Assembly: GCF_023101145.1 (NCBI RefSeq)
Contig: NZ_CP073714.1
Location: 4,216,001-4,280,000, forward strand
Length of the DNA stretch: 64,000 nucleotides
From: Paenibacillus pabuli
Lineage (GTDB): Bacteria; Bacillota; Bacilli; Paenibacillales; Paenibacillaceae
Direction: 5' to 3'
The notes beneath the pieces are model-generated. The model was not told the DNA's origin, made no database searches, and was given only the letters and a program-made list of their open reading frames with translations. This document shows, piece after piece, positions 18,842-28,535 of this stretch (positions are counted from its first letter, which is position 1; each line of letters begins with the position of its first letter). The position numbers and the translations under genes are program-made.

Positions 18842-18873
18842 AAAAACGCAGGAGCAATGACGCCTGCGTTTTT
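18842..18873. terminator. Bidirectional terminator
   Basis: The arms AAAAACGCAGG and CCTGCGTTTTT form a strong hairpin with A and T runs on both sides, between the convergent AraC gene and the YesN gene. Confidence 0.85.
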
Positions 18874-18977
18874 GTCATATCCGTTTCCTTTTGACATCTA
18901 GATCAAAAGGTCATCATATCAAAAATGTATTTATCTCACGTATTCTAGATGGACGATTCCAATTCAATTGGATTACC

Positions 18978-20600
18978 CTAAGGCACCAACAAGGATTCGC
19001 GGTATTCCTGCGGCGTCATGCCCGTCAGCTTCTTGAACAGACGTGTAAACGAATGAGCTGCCTCATAACCGACTTCCAATGCTACCTCGCGCACCATAAG
19101 CTCCGTATTTCCAAGCAGCTCCTTGGCTCTTCGGATTCGGCAATTGTCAATAAACTCGGACAAGTTGATTCCCGTTTCCTGCTTGAAGAATCGCGATAGA
19201 TAAGACGGGTTGAAATGATTCAATTCAGCCAGCCGGACCAAGGATAAATCCTTTTCAAGATTATTGTTGATGTAATTGCATATCGTTTGGGTTACCAGGT
19301 TAGCCCGTTCCGCTTCGTTTGCTTGTTTGAATTGAACCAATTCATCAGCTGCGCGGTACAGGTTGTGCACAGCATCCCTTATACTTCGATAATTTCCGAG
19401 ATGAAGCAGGCTTTGCTGATCAGGCATCTGATGTGGCAGCCCCCAACGATTGTATGTTGTATAAAGCATCAATGCAAGATGATAGTACGTCTCTATCGCC
19501 CGTTCCATGATCATGTTCTGCTGCAGCAATTCGTTGATCAACTCTTCAAAGACGTCATAAAAAGACTGGAACCTTCCGGTTTCCAAATAACCGATCATTA
19601 ATTCTATACGACTGGAAATGCGCACGTAATCCTTGGAAAAACCTGCAACAGGTTCTTCTGTTTTATCCGTCAACACCATGGATATCCCGTCCCCGATCTT
19701 CATCCATTGCAGAAGACGCAATCGTTCATATTGCCTTGGAATTTGAGACCATGGACAGCCCTGTCCGCTTAATGTGAAGGCAATGGACACGCCTAAAGAA
19801 GACTGGCAAGCTTCTTGCACAAGTTCCAACGTGCCTTCGACATACGTGACAAATTGATCATCCGGATTGACTTTCTCTCTATTCGGTTGGAGCAGCCACA
19901 CCGCATCGCCATAATGGTCGGTTACGCTGGCACATATCGCATGTTCACGGATAAAAGAAGAACCGATCACACGAACCGACGCCTGGACTGGCTCCAGATC
20001 AACATGGTCTTCCAGTAACGTATTGAATCGTCCAAGTACGAGATACACCGGGGAGTCCACTTGTAATTCGATATTTCTTTGGGTCAGTTCAGCTTGTATC
20101 TCATCGGATGAACATGCCAGTGTACATTTCTGAAGAAGCTTACGCACATATTCCTCCTGCTGCAGCGCGGCTAATCTTGAAGTGATCTCAACAGACTGTT
20201 CCAGCACTTTATTCATGGTGTGACTTTGCCGAATCTCTTCCATCACCTGTTCAACAACGGCCAACACTTTGTCATAGCCCTCCGTTTTGAGTAAGTACCG
20301 AACATTTGGCATCTGAAAAGCCTTGTATGCATAATCAAAATCGCTGTGTCCCGTCAAGAAAACAACGCGGCATTGCGGCCATCTGGCCTGAATTTCTTCG
20401 GTCAGCTCCAGACCGCTTGTTCCCGGCATGCGGATGTCTGTCAGTACAATGTCTATTCTGGAGCGTCGCATCCAAGCCAACGCCTCCGCAGCAGAGTATG
20501 CTTTGCACACGTCAAGGTTGTCAGGCATGTACCTGGCAAACGTCTCATACAGACTATCCGTTATAATCTCCTCGTCATCCACAATCAGAAGTCTATACAT
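18978..20600 (-). CDS. YesN-like response regulator with AraC DNA-binding domain
   Basis: 540 aa. The receiver (1-120) has acidic VDDEE, phospho-acceptor Asp55 in VLTDIRMPG and Lys105 in RYLLKTE. A roughly 300-residue middle region is followed by two AraC helix-turn-helix motifs in the last 105 residues (LSLVRLAELNHFNPSYLSRFFK, VREVALEVGYEAAHSFTRLFK). The ATG has AGGGGAG upstream. The gene overlaps the kinase gene by 16 bp, so the two are coupled. Likely targets are the nearby glycosidase and transport genes (inference). Confidence 0.9.
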   Translation of the reverse strand: MYRLLIVDDEEIITDSLYETFARYMPDNLDVCKAYSAAEALAWMRRSRIDIVLTDIRMPGTSGLELTEEIQARWPQCRVVFLTGHSDFDYAYKAFQMPNVRYLLKTEGYDKVLAVVEQVMEEIRQSHTMNKVLEQSVEITSRLAALQQEEYVRKLLQKCTLACSSDEIQAELTQRNIELQVDSPVYLVLGRFNTLLEDHVDLEPVQASVRVIGSSFIREHAICASVTDHYGDAVWLLQPNREKVNPDDQFVTYVEGTLELVQEACQSSLGVSIAFTLSGQGCPWSQIPRQYERLRLLQWMKIGDGISMVLTDKTEEPVAGFSKDYVRISSRIELMIGYLETGRFQSFYDVFEELINELLQQNMIMERAIETYYHLALMLYTTYNRWGLPHQMPDQQSLLHLGNYRSIRDAVHNLYRAADELVQFKQANEAERANLVTQTICNYINNNLEKDLSLVRLAELNHFNPSYLSRFFKQETGINLSEFIDNCRIRRAKELLGNTELMVREVALEVGYEAAHSFTRLFKKLTGMTPQEYRESLLVP

Positions 20601-22357
20601 TCGTTATTCGTCTCCCCTTCCTTCCGCTGAATCCGAACAGCGACCCTCAATCCCTGCAGCTCACTTCTGGAGAGAGAAAGACCGCTTTCTTTCCCATAGG
20701 TCAGTCTCAGACGTCGGTGTATATTCATTAATCCGGTCATCTCATCCGTGTTTGTTTCATTGTGCAGCCGCTCTTGGAGAAGTTCGATTTCATCTGTCCG
20801 CAGGTCATTTCCGTTGTCTTCCACGACGAATTCGAAATAGGAATCTTTCATGCAAAAATGTACGCGCAAGAGACCCATGCTTGTGTTTTTTTCAAGACTG
20901 TGCTCGTAAGCATTCTCAATAATCGGCTGAATAATCAGCCTGGGCACTTGAATCTGTTCCATTTCCGGGGGCACCTGCCCGAAGTCCACCTTAATCCGTC
21001 TGGAGAATCGCAGCTGCTGAATTTCTGTATAGATTCGCGAATGTTCCACCTCCTCCTTCAAGGGTACATGATCTTTCCCGTTTCGAGTAATGAAGCGAAA
21101 ATATTCGCCAAGCATGTTCGTAAATTGTTCAATGCGTTCCGTATCCCCTGTTCTGGCGAGAGAATTCAGAATGAAGAAGCTATTGTACAGAAAATGCGGA
21201 TTAATCTGGGATTGAAGCTGTCTCAATTCAGCCCGCTGCATCATCATGGTCATTTTGAAATCACGATCGATCAACTGCCGAAGATTTTCGATCATATGAT
21301 TGAAACGGCTGTATAGAAAGCCGAATTCGTCTTTTCGATGGTGGATGATCGGTATGTCCAGCACGCCACCCTCCATCTTCTTGAACCTTTTGACGAGCAG
21401 TAGCAGCGGCATGTGGATCAGCTTGTAGCTGGAGTACAGATAAGCAGCAATGGCGATGAATGAAGTAACGGCAAAAATCCAGGCCCACTGAACAAATCTG
21501 CTGAGAGGTTTGGTTACGATTTCCTCCGGCAAGTAGGTGGCTACGGACAAGCCCAGAGTACTTATATGAAGCTGGTTTACATGATACATGATCCCCTCCA
21601 CATTCACCTGAAAACTGTCATCCAGATTCGCAAAACCGAGTTTACGGTGACTGGACAGAATCATATCACGCTGCTGCTCGTCTGAGATGGCCTGCCCCGT
21701 TTGGTCCTCAATCAGGAATGTTGCACTCTCGGGATACAGATTGAGTTGTGACAATTCATTTCGAAATTCGGCCGTATCCAGTTCCACTTGCACAACAAAC
21801 AGCGGGGACTCTCCCCCCTTGCCTGTTAGCCTTACGGCGCTAAGATTCAGGTTGTCTCCTTTTACGGTGAAGCGATTCCCTTTCCCTGCACGACTTGAAC
21901 TAAAATAGTTAAAAGAATCCTGATCAAAGTCATCAATGCCCTGCACGGCCGATACGCTCTTGTTGACCTCGGGGATATGTACGTAAACGTTCTTGATGTA
22001 AGCACTGCTATTTTTGAAAGCAGCTAATCGTTCCGATAAATAATTCAACGTTTCACGTCTTTCCACCTGATCCATCATGTTCCACAAGATGGCAAGCCGG
22101 TTCAGTTTGCGGTCTTCGGCGATATCGAACTGCTGCAGTTCCATCCATTCAATTTCCCTGCTCAGCTCCATCGCAAACTGGTCCAGACGCCGTTCCGTCG
22201 ATAGGGATATTTCCTGGCTTGCCGTATCGTAACTCCAGTGATACAGATATACGCCGAGAAGAATCAGAGGAATTACAAACACCAGATAGGTCATGATTAA
22301 TCTAGCAAATATGCTGTTAAGCCATGACTGGGCAGGTATCCTAAACAACCCATTCAC
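20585..22357 (-). CDS. YesM-like sensor histidine kinase
   Basis: About 587-590 aa. There are two membrane helices (about 17-38 and 285-305) flanking an extracellular sensor domain, then a HAMP-like segment. The His_kinase motif LRQLQSQINPHFLYNSFF is present with the phospho-His, and the HATPase N box IIENAYEHSLEKN and G box are visible. A GTG at 22357 has no room for a ribosome binding site; the TTG nine bases further is well placed after AGGAGG. It lies 33 bp after a solute-binding protein gene and is coupled to the YesN regulator. Confidence 0.9.
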   Translation of the reverse strand: MNGLFRIPAQSWLNSIFARLIMTYLVFVIPLILLGVYLYHWSYDTASQEISLSTERRLDQFAMELSREIEWMELQQFDIAEDRKLNRLAILWNMMDQVERRETLNYLSERLAAFKNSSAYIKNVYVHIPEVNKSVSAVQGIDDFDQDSFNYFSSSRAGKGNRFTVKGDNLNLSAVRLTGKGGESPLFVVQVELDTAEFRNELSQLNLYPESATFLIEDQTGQAISDEQQRDMILSSHRKLGFANLDDSFQVNVEGIMYHVNQLHISTLGLSVATYLPEEIVTKPLSRFVQWAWIFAVTSFIAIAAYLYSSYKLIHMPLLLLVKRFKKMEGGVLDIPIIHHRKDEFGFLYSRFNHMIENLRQLIDRDFKMTMMMQRAELRQLQSQINPHFLYNSFFILNSLARTGDTERIEQFTNMLGEYFRFITRNGKDHVPLKEEVEHSRIYTEIQQLRFSRRIKVDFGQVPPEMEQIQVPRLIIQPIIENAYEHSLEKNTSMGLLRVHFCMKDSYFEFVVEDNGNDLRTDEIELLQERLHNETNTDEMTGLMNIHRRLRLTYGKESGLSLSRSELQGLRVAVRIQRKEGETNNECIDF

Positions 22358-22390
22358 CTCCTGCCCGCCATACCGAGATAAGATTGCAGG

Positions 22391-24091
22391 CTAATTCGAA
22401 GAAGCGAACGGTCGGTGATCCCTTCCGCCATTGGTTCTGAACCATGCATTCACCTCCGATGTAATTTCTTCCCCGCCCAGTTTGTACCAATCGTCCACGA
22501 ATTGATCGAATTCTTCGATAGGCGAACCAAGGATAATATTCATGTAGGCTTCAAGCTGAAGATCTCGAAGAATGATTTGCCGATCAACCATGGTTTCGGT
22601 TATCCCGCCGGTATATTCGTCATAGAGAAACTGCCCGTTCTTGCCATAGGCGTCCGCAATGCTAAAAGCACCCGAAGGGCCATAAGTCTGTTTCCATCCC
22701 CATCCACTCTTTACGCCTTCGGAATCATAAGCAACCATTCGTTTGTGTATCGCAAGGGCTTCGTTTTCCAAGCTTGAGAAACTCCCTCTTTTTTGGGCGT
22801 CGCGAATATCACTGTAGGCATCCATGTTTTTCGTCCCTGGAAAGGGCGTTACCGGCGATAGCATCCACACGGCCCGTGAGTCATCGTTATAGTACGTTTC
22901 ATACTCGGCTTGTTCACCCCAGTTTTTGTCCAGATGGAGATTCATGAGCTTTACAATGACCTCGGGATACGCGAATCCTTTTCTTACAGCGAAATATTGT
23001 CCTGTATTGGAACGGAGCGGGACCTTTATGCCTCTCCCAGACTCCGCCACAAGAGGATAAGCTTGCCACTCCGCATCAGGGTCCGTATCGCGGGTAGTCT
23101 GAAGCATGAAAGGGGTCCACTGTTCACCATAAAGCATGCCTATTTTACCGTCCTGAATCAGTCGGTACTCCTTGCTTCCGTTTTTGTAGGCAAACTCGGG
23201 ATCAATCTGCCCATTAAGATATAGGGTCTGCAACAATTCAAGGGCTTCTCTTGCCTCCGGCTGTATGCCACCGTAGGTCAGATTTCCCTGCTTGTCCTTA
23301 ATCCAAATATTCGGATAAGCTCCGTAACCGGCCATGAATCCGGATACGCCCATCACGGGGTCCCATAAATAACTTGTCATCGCCATTCCGTAGGTGTCCT
23401 GTTTCCCGTTACCATCCGGGTCTCGTTCTGTTAACGCTTTCGATATTTTCAGAACATCCTCCATCGTTGTAGGCGGCTGCAGGTCCATTTTTTCCAGCCA
23501 GTCGCTTCTGATCCATAAATACTGCGCCGTTTCAATGGAAGAAGAGGATTCCGGGATGGCCATCAGTTTGCCGTCAATGGTGGCGGCGTCGAACGCACCT
23601 CTTCCCTCGGCCTCCAATATTTTTTTGGTAAGCGGAGAGGCTTGCGTCCGGTATACTTCCGTCAGGTCTTCGATCCATCCGGCATTGCTCAACTGCCTGA
23701 GTTGATATGGGTTTACCTTGACGATATCCGGAAAACGGCCTGATGCAAGGGCCACCCCCAGCTTCTGATTGTACACGTCTCCCGTTGCGATCCAGTCATA
23801 GCGAATCTGAATGCCCAATTCTTCTTCATATAAGCGGGTCCAGCGATTATCCGCCATGCTCTCACCCGGTAGCTGCTCAATCATTCGCTGCAAGTCTTCC
23901 CCGGTTTCCCTGACAAAAGTAACTTGTATTGGCGGAACGTATTTTCCTTCCTCCTCGGATGGCAGTCCCTGTTGCCCTGAAGGCACGGGCCCCGGTTGGT
24001 CCGAAATTCCTTGCGTGAGGCCTGCAGGCATGAACAACGCAAAGAGGAGAATTAAGGTCCATCTTGATCCGTACTTCCATCTTTTAGACAC
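22391..24091 (-). CDS. Solute-binding protein without lipobox, sensor partner of the YesMN pair
   Basis: 566 aa of LplA type (YEEELGIQIRYDW, LASGRFPDIVKVN, IPESSSSIETAQYLWIRSDWLEKM). The N-terminal hydrophobic segment lacks the lipobox Cys, and I find no Cys in the protein, so it is either secreted or membrane-tethered by an uncleaved signal. GTG start after GGGGGAAAG. No permease gene follows; the next genes are the YesM kinase and YesN regulator. This arrangement suggests it presents ligand to the kinase rather than to a transporter (inference). Confidence 0.82.
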   Translation of the reverse strand: MSKRWKYGSRWTLILLFALFMPAGLTQGISDQPGPVPSGQQGLPSEEEGKYVPPIQVTFVRETGEDLQRMIEQLPGESMADNRWTRLYEEELGIQIRYDWIATGDVYNQKLGVALASGRFPDIVKVNPYQLRQLSNAGWIEDLTEVYRTQASPLTKKILEAEGRGAFDAATIDGKLMAIPESSSSIETAQYLWIRSDWLEKMDLQPPTTMEDVLKISKALTERDPDGNGKQDTYGMAMTSYLWDPVMGVSGFMAGYGAYPNIWIKDKQGNLTYGGIQPEAREALELLQTLYLNGQIDPEFAYKNGSKEYRLIQDGKIGMLYGEQWTPFMLQTTRDTDPDAEWQAYPLVAESGRGIKVPLRSNTGQYFAVRKGFAYPEVIVKLMNLHLDKNWGEQAEYETYYNDDSRAVWMLSPVTPFPGTKNMDAYSDIRDAQKRGSFSSLENEALAIHKRMVAYDSEGVKSGWGWKQTYGPSGAFSIADAYGKNGQFLYDEYTGGITETMVDRQIILRDLQLEAYMNIILGSPIEEFDQFVDDWYKLGGEEITSEVNAWFRTNGGRDHRPFASSN

Positions 24092-24190
24092 AGCGACTTT
24101 CCCCCATTCTATTGGAATGAACTCCTACCATTGTTTGTTTTCTAGTCAGCCGAATCCGATCAATATATAACAAACTGGCACCGACGATTA

Positions 24191-24212
24191 CAAAAAGCCG
24201 CCACCAGGCGAC
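24191..24212 (-). terminator. Terminator after the GH43 gene
   Basis: On the minus strand GTCGCC-TGGT-GGCGGC is followed by TTTTTG, 28 bases after the GH43 stop. It separates GH43 from the sensor triad. A 50-codon open frame (24236-24084) runs through it, so the terminator reading is not certain. Confidence 0.55.
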
Positions 24213-24239
24213 TTTATCCATAACCATCGTATTCATTGC

Positions 24240-25772
24240 CTAGATGATGCGGTATTTGAAATTCGTAAAATCGGCTGTTCCTCCGATGACCTGCGTAGAA
24301 TACAGAAACAAGCCAATCCGGCAGCCCATGAAATGATCCAGTTTGTAAAACATCTTGTGGGAGATGCCAAGCGGCTTGTACTCCGTGCCATCGAGATAAG
24401 CAAAGGAACATTCATCCCGATTTTGCTCGAAACGGCCTGCTGCCTGTAGCGTAACGACTGGCCCCGCTACGGGAATTCGTGCATGCTCCGTCGCAGGCTC
24501 CTGATCGATCAAATTGCCAAATATGCTGGAATCCTGACTTTCCCGCGCCTGCATGACAAGATAGAACTGTCCCTTATCCCTCGTTAATGCAATCAAACCA
24601 TAAGTACCTATGAGGAAACATATCCCTGCATAATCGCCATCGTTCAATCCGCTGCCGTCCAGCGTGACGTTAACCGCACAAGCAGGACCCATCGCACGCT
24701 GGGTCAGTGTGTTCACAGCAAAAGTAAGATTAGGGCTTAGCCGTCCGGTCCGAATTCGGTACACGCCAGGCTTCTCGGTTACGGACCACAGCTCATCGTG
24801 TGGCGTATGGTTCCACTGCCAAAAATCACGGAGACGTATCCTTTCGTCCTCTCCGATGCGATACTCGAAATCGTCACTGCCTACCAATGGGCTGTATCGA
24901 TGATCCGGCCTTGTGCTGGGGATATCTATTGTGCTTGGCGCTTTGTTTGCAAAGACGGGAATACCCTCTTCAAAATGCATGGGAACGATTACAGGAATTC
25001 GTCCCACTGCACCATGATCCTGAAACAGCATGGCATACCATTCCCCATCCGGCGTATCGACGATTCCACCTTGAGCAACGCCCGAATTGAAATACCCCAT
25101 ATCGTCATTAAATACGTCTCCGCCAACAAACTCACCGTCTAGCGTATCCGCCATGAAATAAGCCTGGGTTCTGCGTCCCGCCTGTTTGGAAATGTGAATC
25201 AGAAACACATAATACTTTCCATCGATCTTATAGAAATGGGCACCTTCGTAACCAAGGTGATAAGGTTCCCGCTCTTTCACGATTATACGCTGCATTCCCC
25301 CCGGTTTAGGTCCGGACAGATCAGCCTTTAACTCAATCAGATGAATCTCTGCATTGCCGTGCACCAAATATACCCTATTGTCATCGTCAAAGAACAGGGA
25401 GCAATCATGATAAAAACCCTCAACGATGCGTTTGTCCCATGGCCCCGAGATGGATGAAGATGTGTACAAATACGTCTTTTGCGTATCATTGGCTACAAAA
25501 ATTACATAGTACTTCCCTTGGTGATACCGAAGAGAAGCTGCCCACATGCCTTTACCATAGACGTGTTTGCCATCTTCCAGTCTTTGCGCCGGGGTGTCAT
25601 CCAGCCGGTCATATACATGGGTTGCCACTTCCCAATGAATCAGATCATACGAACGCAGGATGACGCACCCCGGCATCATATGCATCGTCGTGCTAACCAT
25701 GTAATACGTATCTTCTACTCGGATGACATCGAGATCCGGGTAATCGGCCCATAGGATTGGATTGTGAACCAT
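24240..25772 (-). CDS. GH43 beta-xylosidase/arabinofuranosidase-type enzyme
   Basis: 510 aa, no signal peptide, so it acts on imported oligosaccharides. The five-bladed propeller residues of GH43 are present: Asp in ADYPDLDVIR near the N-terminus as base, Asp in YHDCSLFFDDD, and Glu in GYEGAHFYKI as acid. A beta-sandwich C-terminal domain follows from about residue 320. The ATG at 25772 is chosen because AGAGAGGTG lies upstream; a longer frame adds an unlikely 16 residues. Xylan- or arabinan-derived substrates are expected, but the specificity is not readable. Confidence 0.87.
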   Translation of the reverse strand: MVHNPILWADYPDLDVIRVEDTYYMVSTTMHMMPGCVILRSYDLIHWEVATHVYDRLDDTPAQRLEDGKHVYGKGMWAASLRYHQGKYYVIFVANDTQKTYLYTSSSISGPWDKRIVEGFYHDCSLFFDDDNRVYLVHGNAEIHLIELKADLSGPKPGGMQRIIVKEREPYHLGYEGAHFYKIDGKYYVFLIHISKQAGRRTQAYFMADTLDGEFVGGDVFNDDMGYFNSGVAQGGIVDTPDGEWYAMLFQDHGAVGRIPVIVPMHFEEGIPVFANKAPSTIDIPSTRPDHRYSPLVGSDDFEYRIGEDERIRLRDFWQWNHTPHDELWSVTEKPGVYRIRTGRLSPNLTFAVNTLTQRAMGPACAVNVTLDGSGLNDGDYAGICFLIGTYGLIALTRDKGQFYLVMQARESQDSSIFGNLIDQEPATEHARIPVAGPVVTLQAAGRFEQNRDECSFAYLDGTEYKPLGISHKMFYKLDHFMGCRIGLFLYSTQVIGGTADFTNFKYRII

Positions 25773-25827
25773 GCCTTTAATACACCTCTCTTGGTTTTGA
25801 GTATTGTAAAATAAAAACACCTACACA

Positions 25828-25990
25828 CACTGACTCCTCAGTCAATCTCATTTTACATGTTTTGATCGAGAAGCGACAGAGAAATAATCCGCTTTCTTCC
25901 TTGATAGAAAGCTTCAATATATATATTGAAATACATATAACCTCCATGCCATTGTGATCGTGACAAGAAGGTTATTATGTAATGACAACT
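25828..25990. promoter_or_regulatory. Intergenic region between two GH43 genes with several inverted repeats
   Basis: Contains hairpin GCTTTCT-TCCTTGAT-AGAAAGC (25891-25912), the perfect palindrome TTCAATATATATATTGAA (25913-25930), and an AACCT/AGGTT stem near 25939-25974 that could terminate the upstream gene. TGACT-CCTC-AGTCA lies near 25832. The palindromes may be operators for GH43 transcription. No reliable -35/-10 pair was recognised. Confidence 0.4.
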
Positions 25991-26025
25991 CACAGTATAT
26001 GACGCTCTGAATCGTTTCTCGTCAG

Positions 26026-27582
26026 CTAAATTTCATAACTGAACCAATCGAACCGTGCAGGAGTTCGGCTTGCCTGGCCATTGCCGGTGGCATATAATCC
26101 AACCACCGCTCCGGTGAAGCACATTTTATGCACAAAATCCTCTGGCGAAATGGCGCGCGCCAATCCCGAGCCCAGACTGATCCAGTGATGTCCATCTTCG
26201 GAGCAGCTCAGCTTATATTCCTTTTCCGTCGATTCAATCCGGAGAAACAACTGCTCCGCTTCAGTTTCATCCTCGAACACGACTTTTGACTCTCCACGTA
26301 CCGTCAGGCGGGCAAAAATCCGGTTGCTCCCATCCGATCTTCTTATGCCAAGCTCATAGTGGGCATCCTCATCCCGGCGAATGCACAGTCCTGCTTCTTC
26401 TCCATCCGCAGCCGGAACGAAGGTCAAGCTGGTTGTGTAGCAGGCTTGAAGATGCTGCTGCCTCCGGCCAACAAACGTAACTTGATCAACGTCACCGAGA
26501 TTTGCCTCTTGTCCGTACAGTGTCAGAAAACCCGGATTTTCCGTCGTGGAGCATGCTCCTTCTGATGGATTGCGCACGAACATCCACTGCAGACCTAACT
26601 CATTATCAAAGTCATCCCTGCCTGCAACGACTGCTGCATGACTCTCCGGTACAGAATGTGCTGTTATCGGCGAGCGTTGAACTTCCATGTCCAAACTTAC
26701 GATACCTTCATTATTGTCAATATGCGGCCAACCGTCGTTCCAAACAACGGGGGCAAGGAACGTTTCTCGTCCAAGCACACTGAAACCATCCTCTGTCAAT
26801 CGGACGCCAAGGAATACGGCCCACCATTCACCTTGGTGATCCTCCACCAGATCGGCATGGCCCAAATACTGGATGGGATGATCCAGGTGGCGGTGAGTAA
26901 GAATGGGTTCGGGATAGCGCTCGAACGGACCGTACGGATTGTCGCTGCGGCCTATGATTTCACGATGCTCCTTTGCCGTCCCTCCCGAAGCAGACATCAT
27001 GTAATACATCCCGTTGATTTTGTACAGGTGCGGCCCTTCGGTCCACGGTCCGCCGTCTCCGTGCCATACCACTTGCGGTTCAGAGAGCGCTTCTCCTGTC
27101 GTAATGTCGATCTCATATTGAATGGCATGAGAATCGTAATCCGCGCCTTGCTGGGCCGTAACGTAAACTTTTCCGTCATCGTCAAAAAATAGAGATGGGT
27201 CGATTCCGCCATATGGAATGCGAATCGGATCAGACCATGGTCCGGCTGGGTTGCTCGTCGTAACATAGAAGTTCCCGATGCCTCTCACATCAGTCGTAAT
27301 CATATAAAACGTGCCTTCATGGTATCGCAGCGCAGGTGCATAAATCCCGTCCGAGCTCTTTTGACCGGTCAAATCAAGCTGGCTGACTCGGTCCAGTACG
27401 TTGCCGATCTGCTCCCAGTAAATCAGATCCCGGCTCCGAAAAATTGGAACTCCGGGAAAATATTCAAACGAACTGCATACAAGGTAAAAGTAATCTTCGG
27501 CTTTCACGATGCTTGGATCCGGATAGAACCCGGGAAGAATTGGGTTAGTATAACGCATCGTATGCGATTGAAGTTGTGTCAT
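26026..27582 (-). CDS. GH43 beta-xylosidase with C-terminal beta-sandwich domain
   Basis: 518 aa, cytoplasmic. Catalytic Asp22 lies in GFYPDPSIV, the pKa-modulating Asp in GGIDPSLFFDDDG (about 145), and acid Glu in WTEGPHLYKI (about 200). The C-terminal beta-sandwich from about 325 (NELGLQWMFVRNP onward) is typical of GH43 XynB-like xylosidases. The ATG shares one base with the permease stop (TAATG), and AAGGA lies five bases upstream, so it is translated in the transport operon. It would cleave the xylooligosaccharides that this transporter imports (inference). Confidence 0.9.
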   Translation of the reverse strand: MTQLQSHTMRYTNPILPGFYPDPSIVKAEDYFYLVCSSFEYFPGVPIFRSRDLIYWEQIGNVLDRVSQLDLTGQKSSDGIYAPALRYHEGTFYMITTDVRGIGNFYVTTSNPAGPWSDPIRIPYGGIDPSLFFDDDGKVYVTAQQGADYDSHAIQYEIDITTGEALSEPQVVWHGDGGPWTEGPHLYKINGMYYMMSASGGTAKEHREIIGRSDNPYGPFERYPEPILTHRHLDHPIQYLGHADLVEDHQGEWWAVFLGVRLTEDGFSVLGRETFLAPVVWNDGWPHIDNNEGIVSLDMEVQRSPITAHSVPESHAAVVAGRDDFDNELGLQWMFVRNPSEGACSTTENPGFLTLYGQEANLGDVDQVTFVGRRQQHLQACYTTSLTFVPAADGEEAGLCIRRDEDAHYELGIRRSDGSNRIFARLTVRGESKVVFEDETEAEQLFLRIESTEKEYKLSCSEDGHHWISLGSGLARAISPEDFVHKMCFTGAVVGLYATGNGQASRTPARFDWFSYEI

Positions 27583-28535
27583 TATTCCTTCACACTCCCT
27601 ACATTTAGTCCTACGACAAAGTATTTTTGCATGAACGGGTACACCAGCAAGATCGGAACGGAGGCCACAATGGTAACCGCCGCACGAATGGATATCGGCG
27701 TTACCTGTGTTGAATGTTCCACCCCTACTCCATTGGCTACAGAAGGATTACTGTTGGCGTTCATGCTGGAAGATAACAGTTTCATCAATTCATATTGCAG
27801 CGTGCTGAGCTCTTGTCGAGATGATGTGTACAGAAACGCATCAAACCAGGAGTTCCATGCCCCGACTGCAACAAAGAGCGCAATGGTCGCCAGCACGGGT
27901 TTGCATAGCGGAAAAATAATTTTCCAAAAGATTCTGAATTCTCCTGCGCCGTCAATTTTGGCTGATTCAATCAAGCTTTCAGGGATCGTGTAAATATAGG
28001 TACGAATAACGATCAGGTTAAACGCACTAATCAGCGATGGTAAAACATACACCCAGAAGGAGTTAATCAAATGCAGATCCTTCATCAGGAAGTACCCCGG
28101 AATTAGCCCGGCATTGAAATACATCGTCAGCACAAAAATGGTCGTAATCAGCTTGCGGAAAATATAATCGCGCCGACTCAGTGTGTAAGCCAGCATGGTG
28201 GTTAAGAAAATGTTCAGAACGGTGGATAGTACGGTACGTGCAACGGAAATCAAAAATGCATTATAAATTGTGCCTGATGCAAATACGGCTTTGTAATTCT
28301 GCAAGGTGAAATCGCGAGGCCATAAATATAAGCCTCCCCGAATAGTGTCATTCCCTGCATTAAACGAAACCACGATGGTGTTCAAAAATGGATACAACGT
28401 GACGATCACCAGCAAAATCATGAAGATGGTATTAAACGTGTTGAACAGAAACGGTTCGATGCCTCTGGCACCAGGACGGCGTACGGAAAGTGACGCTGTA
28501 TTCCCTAAACCGGACATTGGTGTTTTTTCCGTCAT
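27582..28535 (-). CDS. Carbohydrate ABC transporter permease (LplC/YtcP-like)
   Basis: 317 aa with six membrane helices and EAA loop LIESAKIDGAGEFRIFWKIIFP. It ends in VGLNVGSVKE, as LplC-type proteins do. The start is the ATG sharing one base with the preceding permease stop (TAATG at 28535); a longer frame would lie inside that gene. It is coupled on both sides, to the LplB-like permease and to GH43. Confidence 0.92.
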   Translation of the reverse strand: MTEKTPMSGLGNTASLSVRRPGARGIEPFLFNTFNTIFMILLVIVTLYPFLNTIVVSFNAGNDTIRGGLYLWPRDFTLQNYKAVFASGTIYNAFLISVARTVLSTVLNIFLTTMLAYTLSRRDYIFRKLITTIFVLTMYFNAGLIPGYFLMKDLHLINSFWVYVLPSLISAFNLIVIRTYIYTIPESLIESAKIDGAGEFRIFWKIIFPLCKPVLATIALFVAVGAWNSWFDAFLYTSSRQELSTLQYELMKLLSSSMNANSNPSVANGVGVEHSTQVTPISIRAAVTIVASVPILLVYPFMQKYFVVGLNVGSVKE

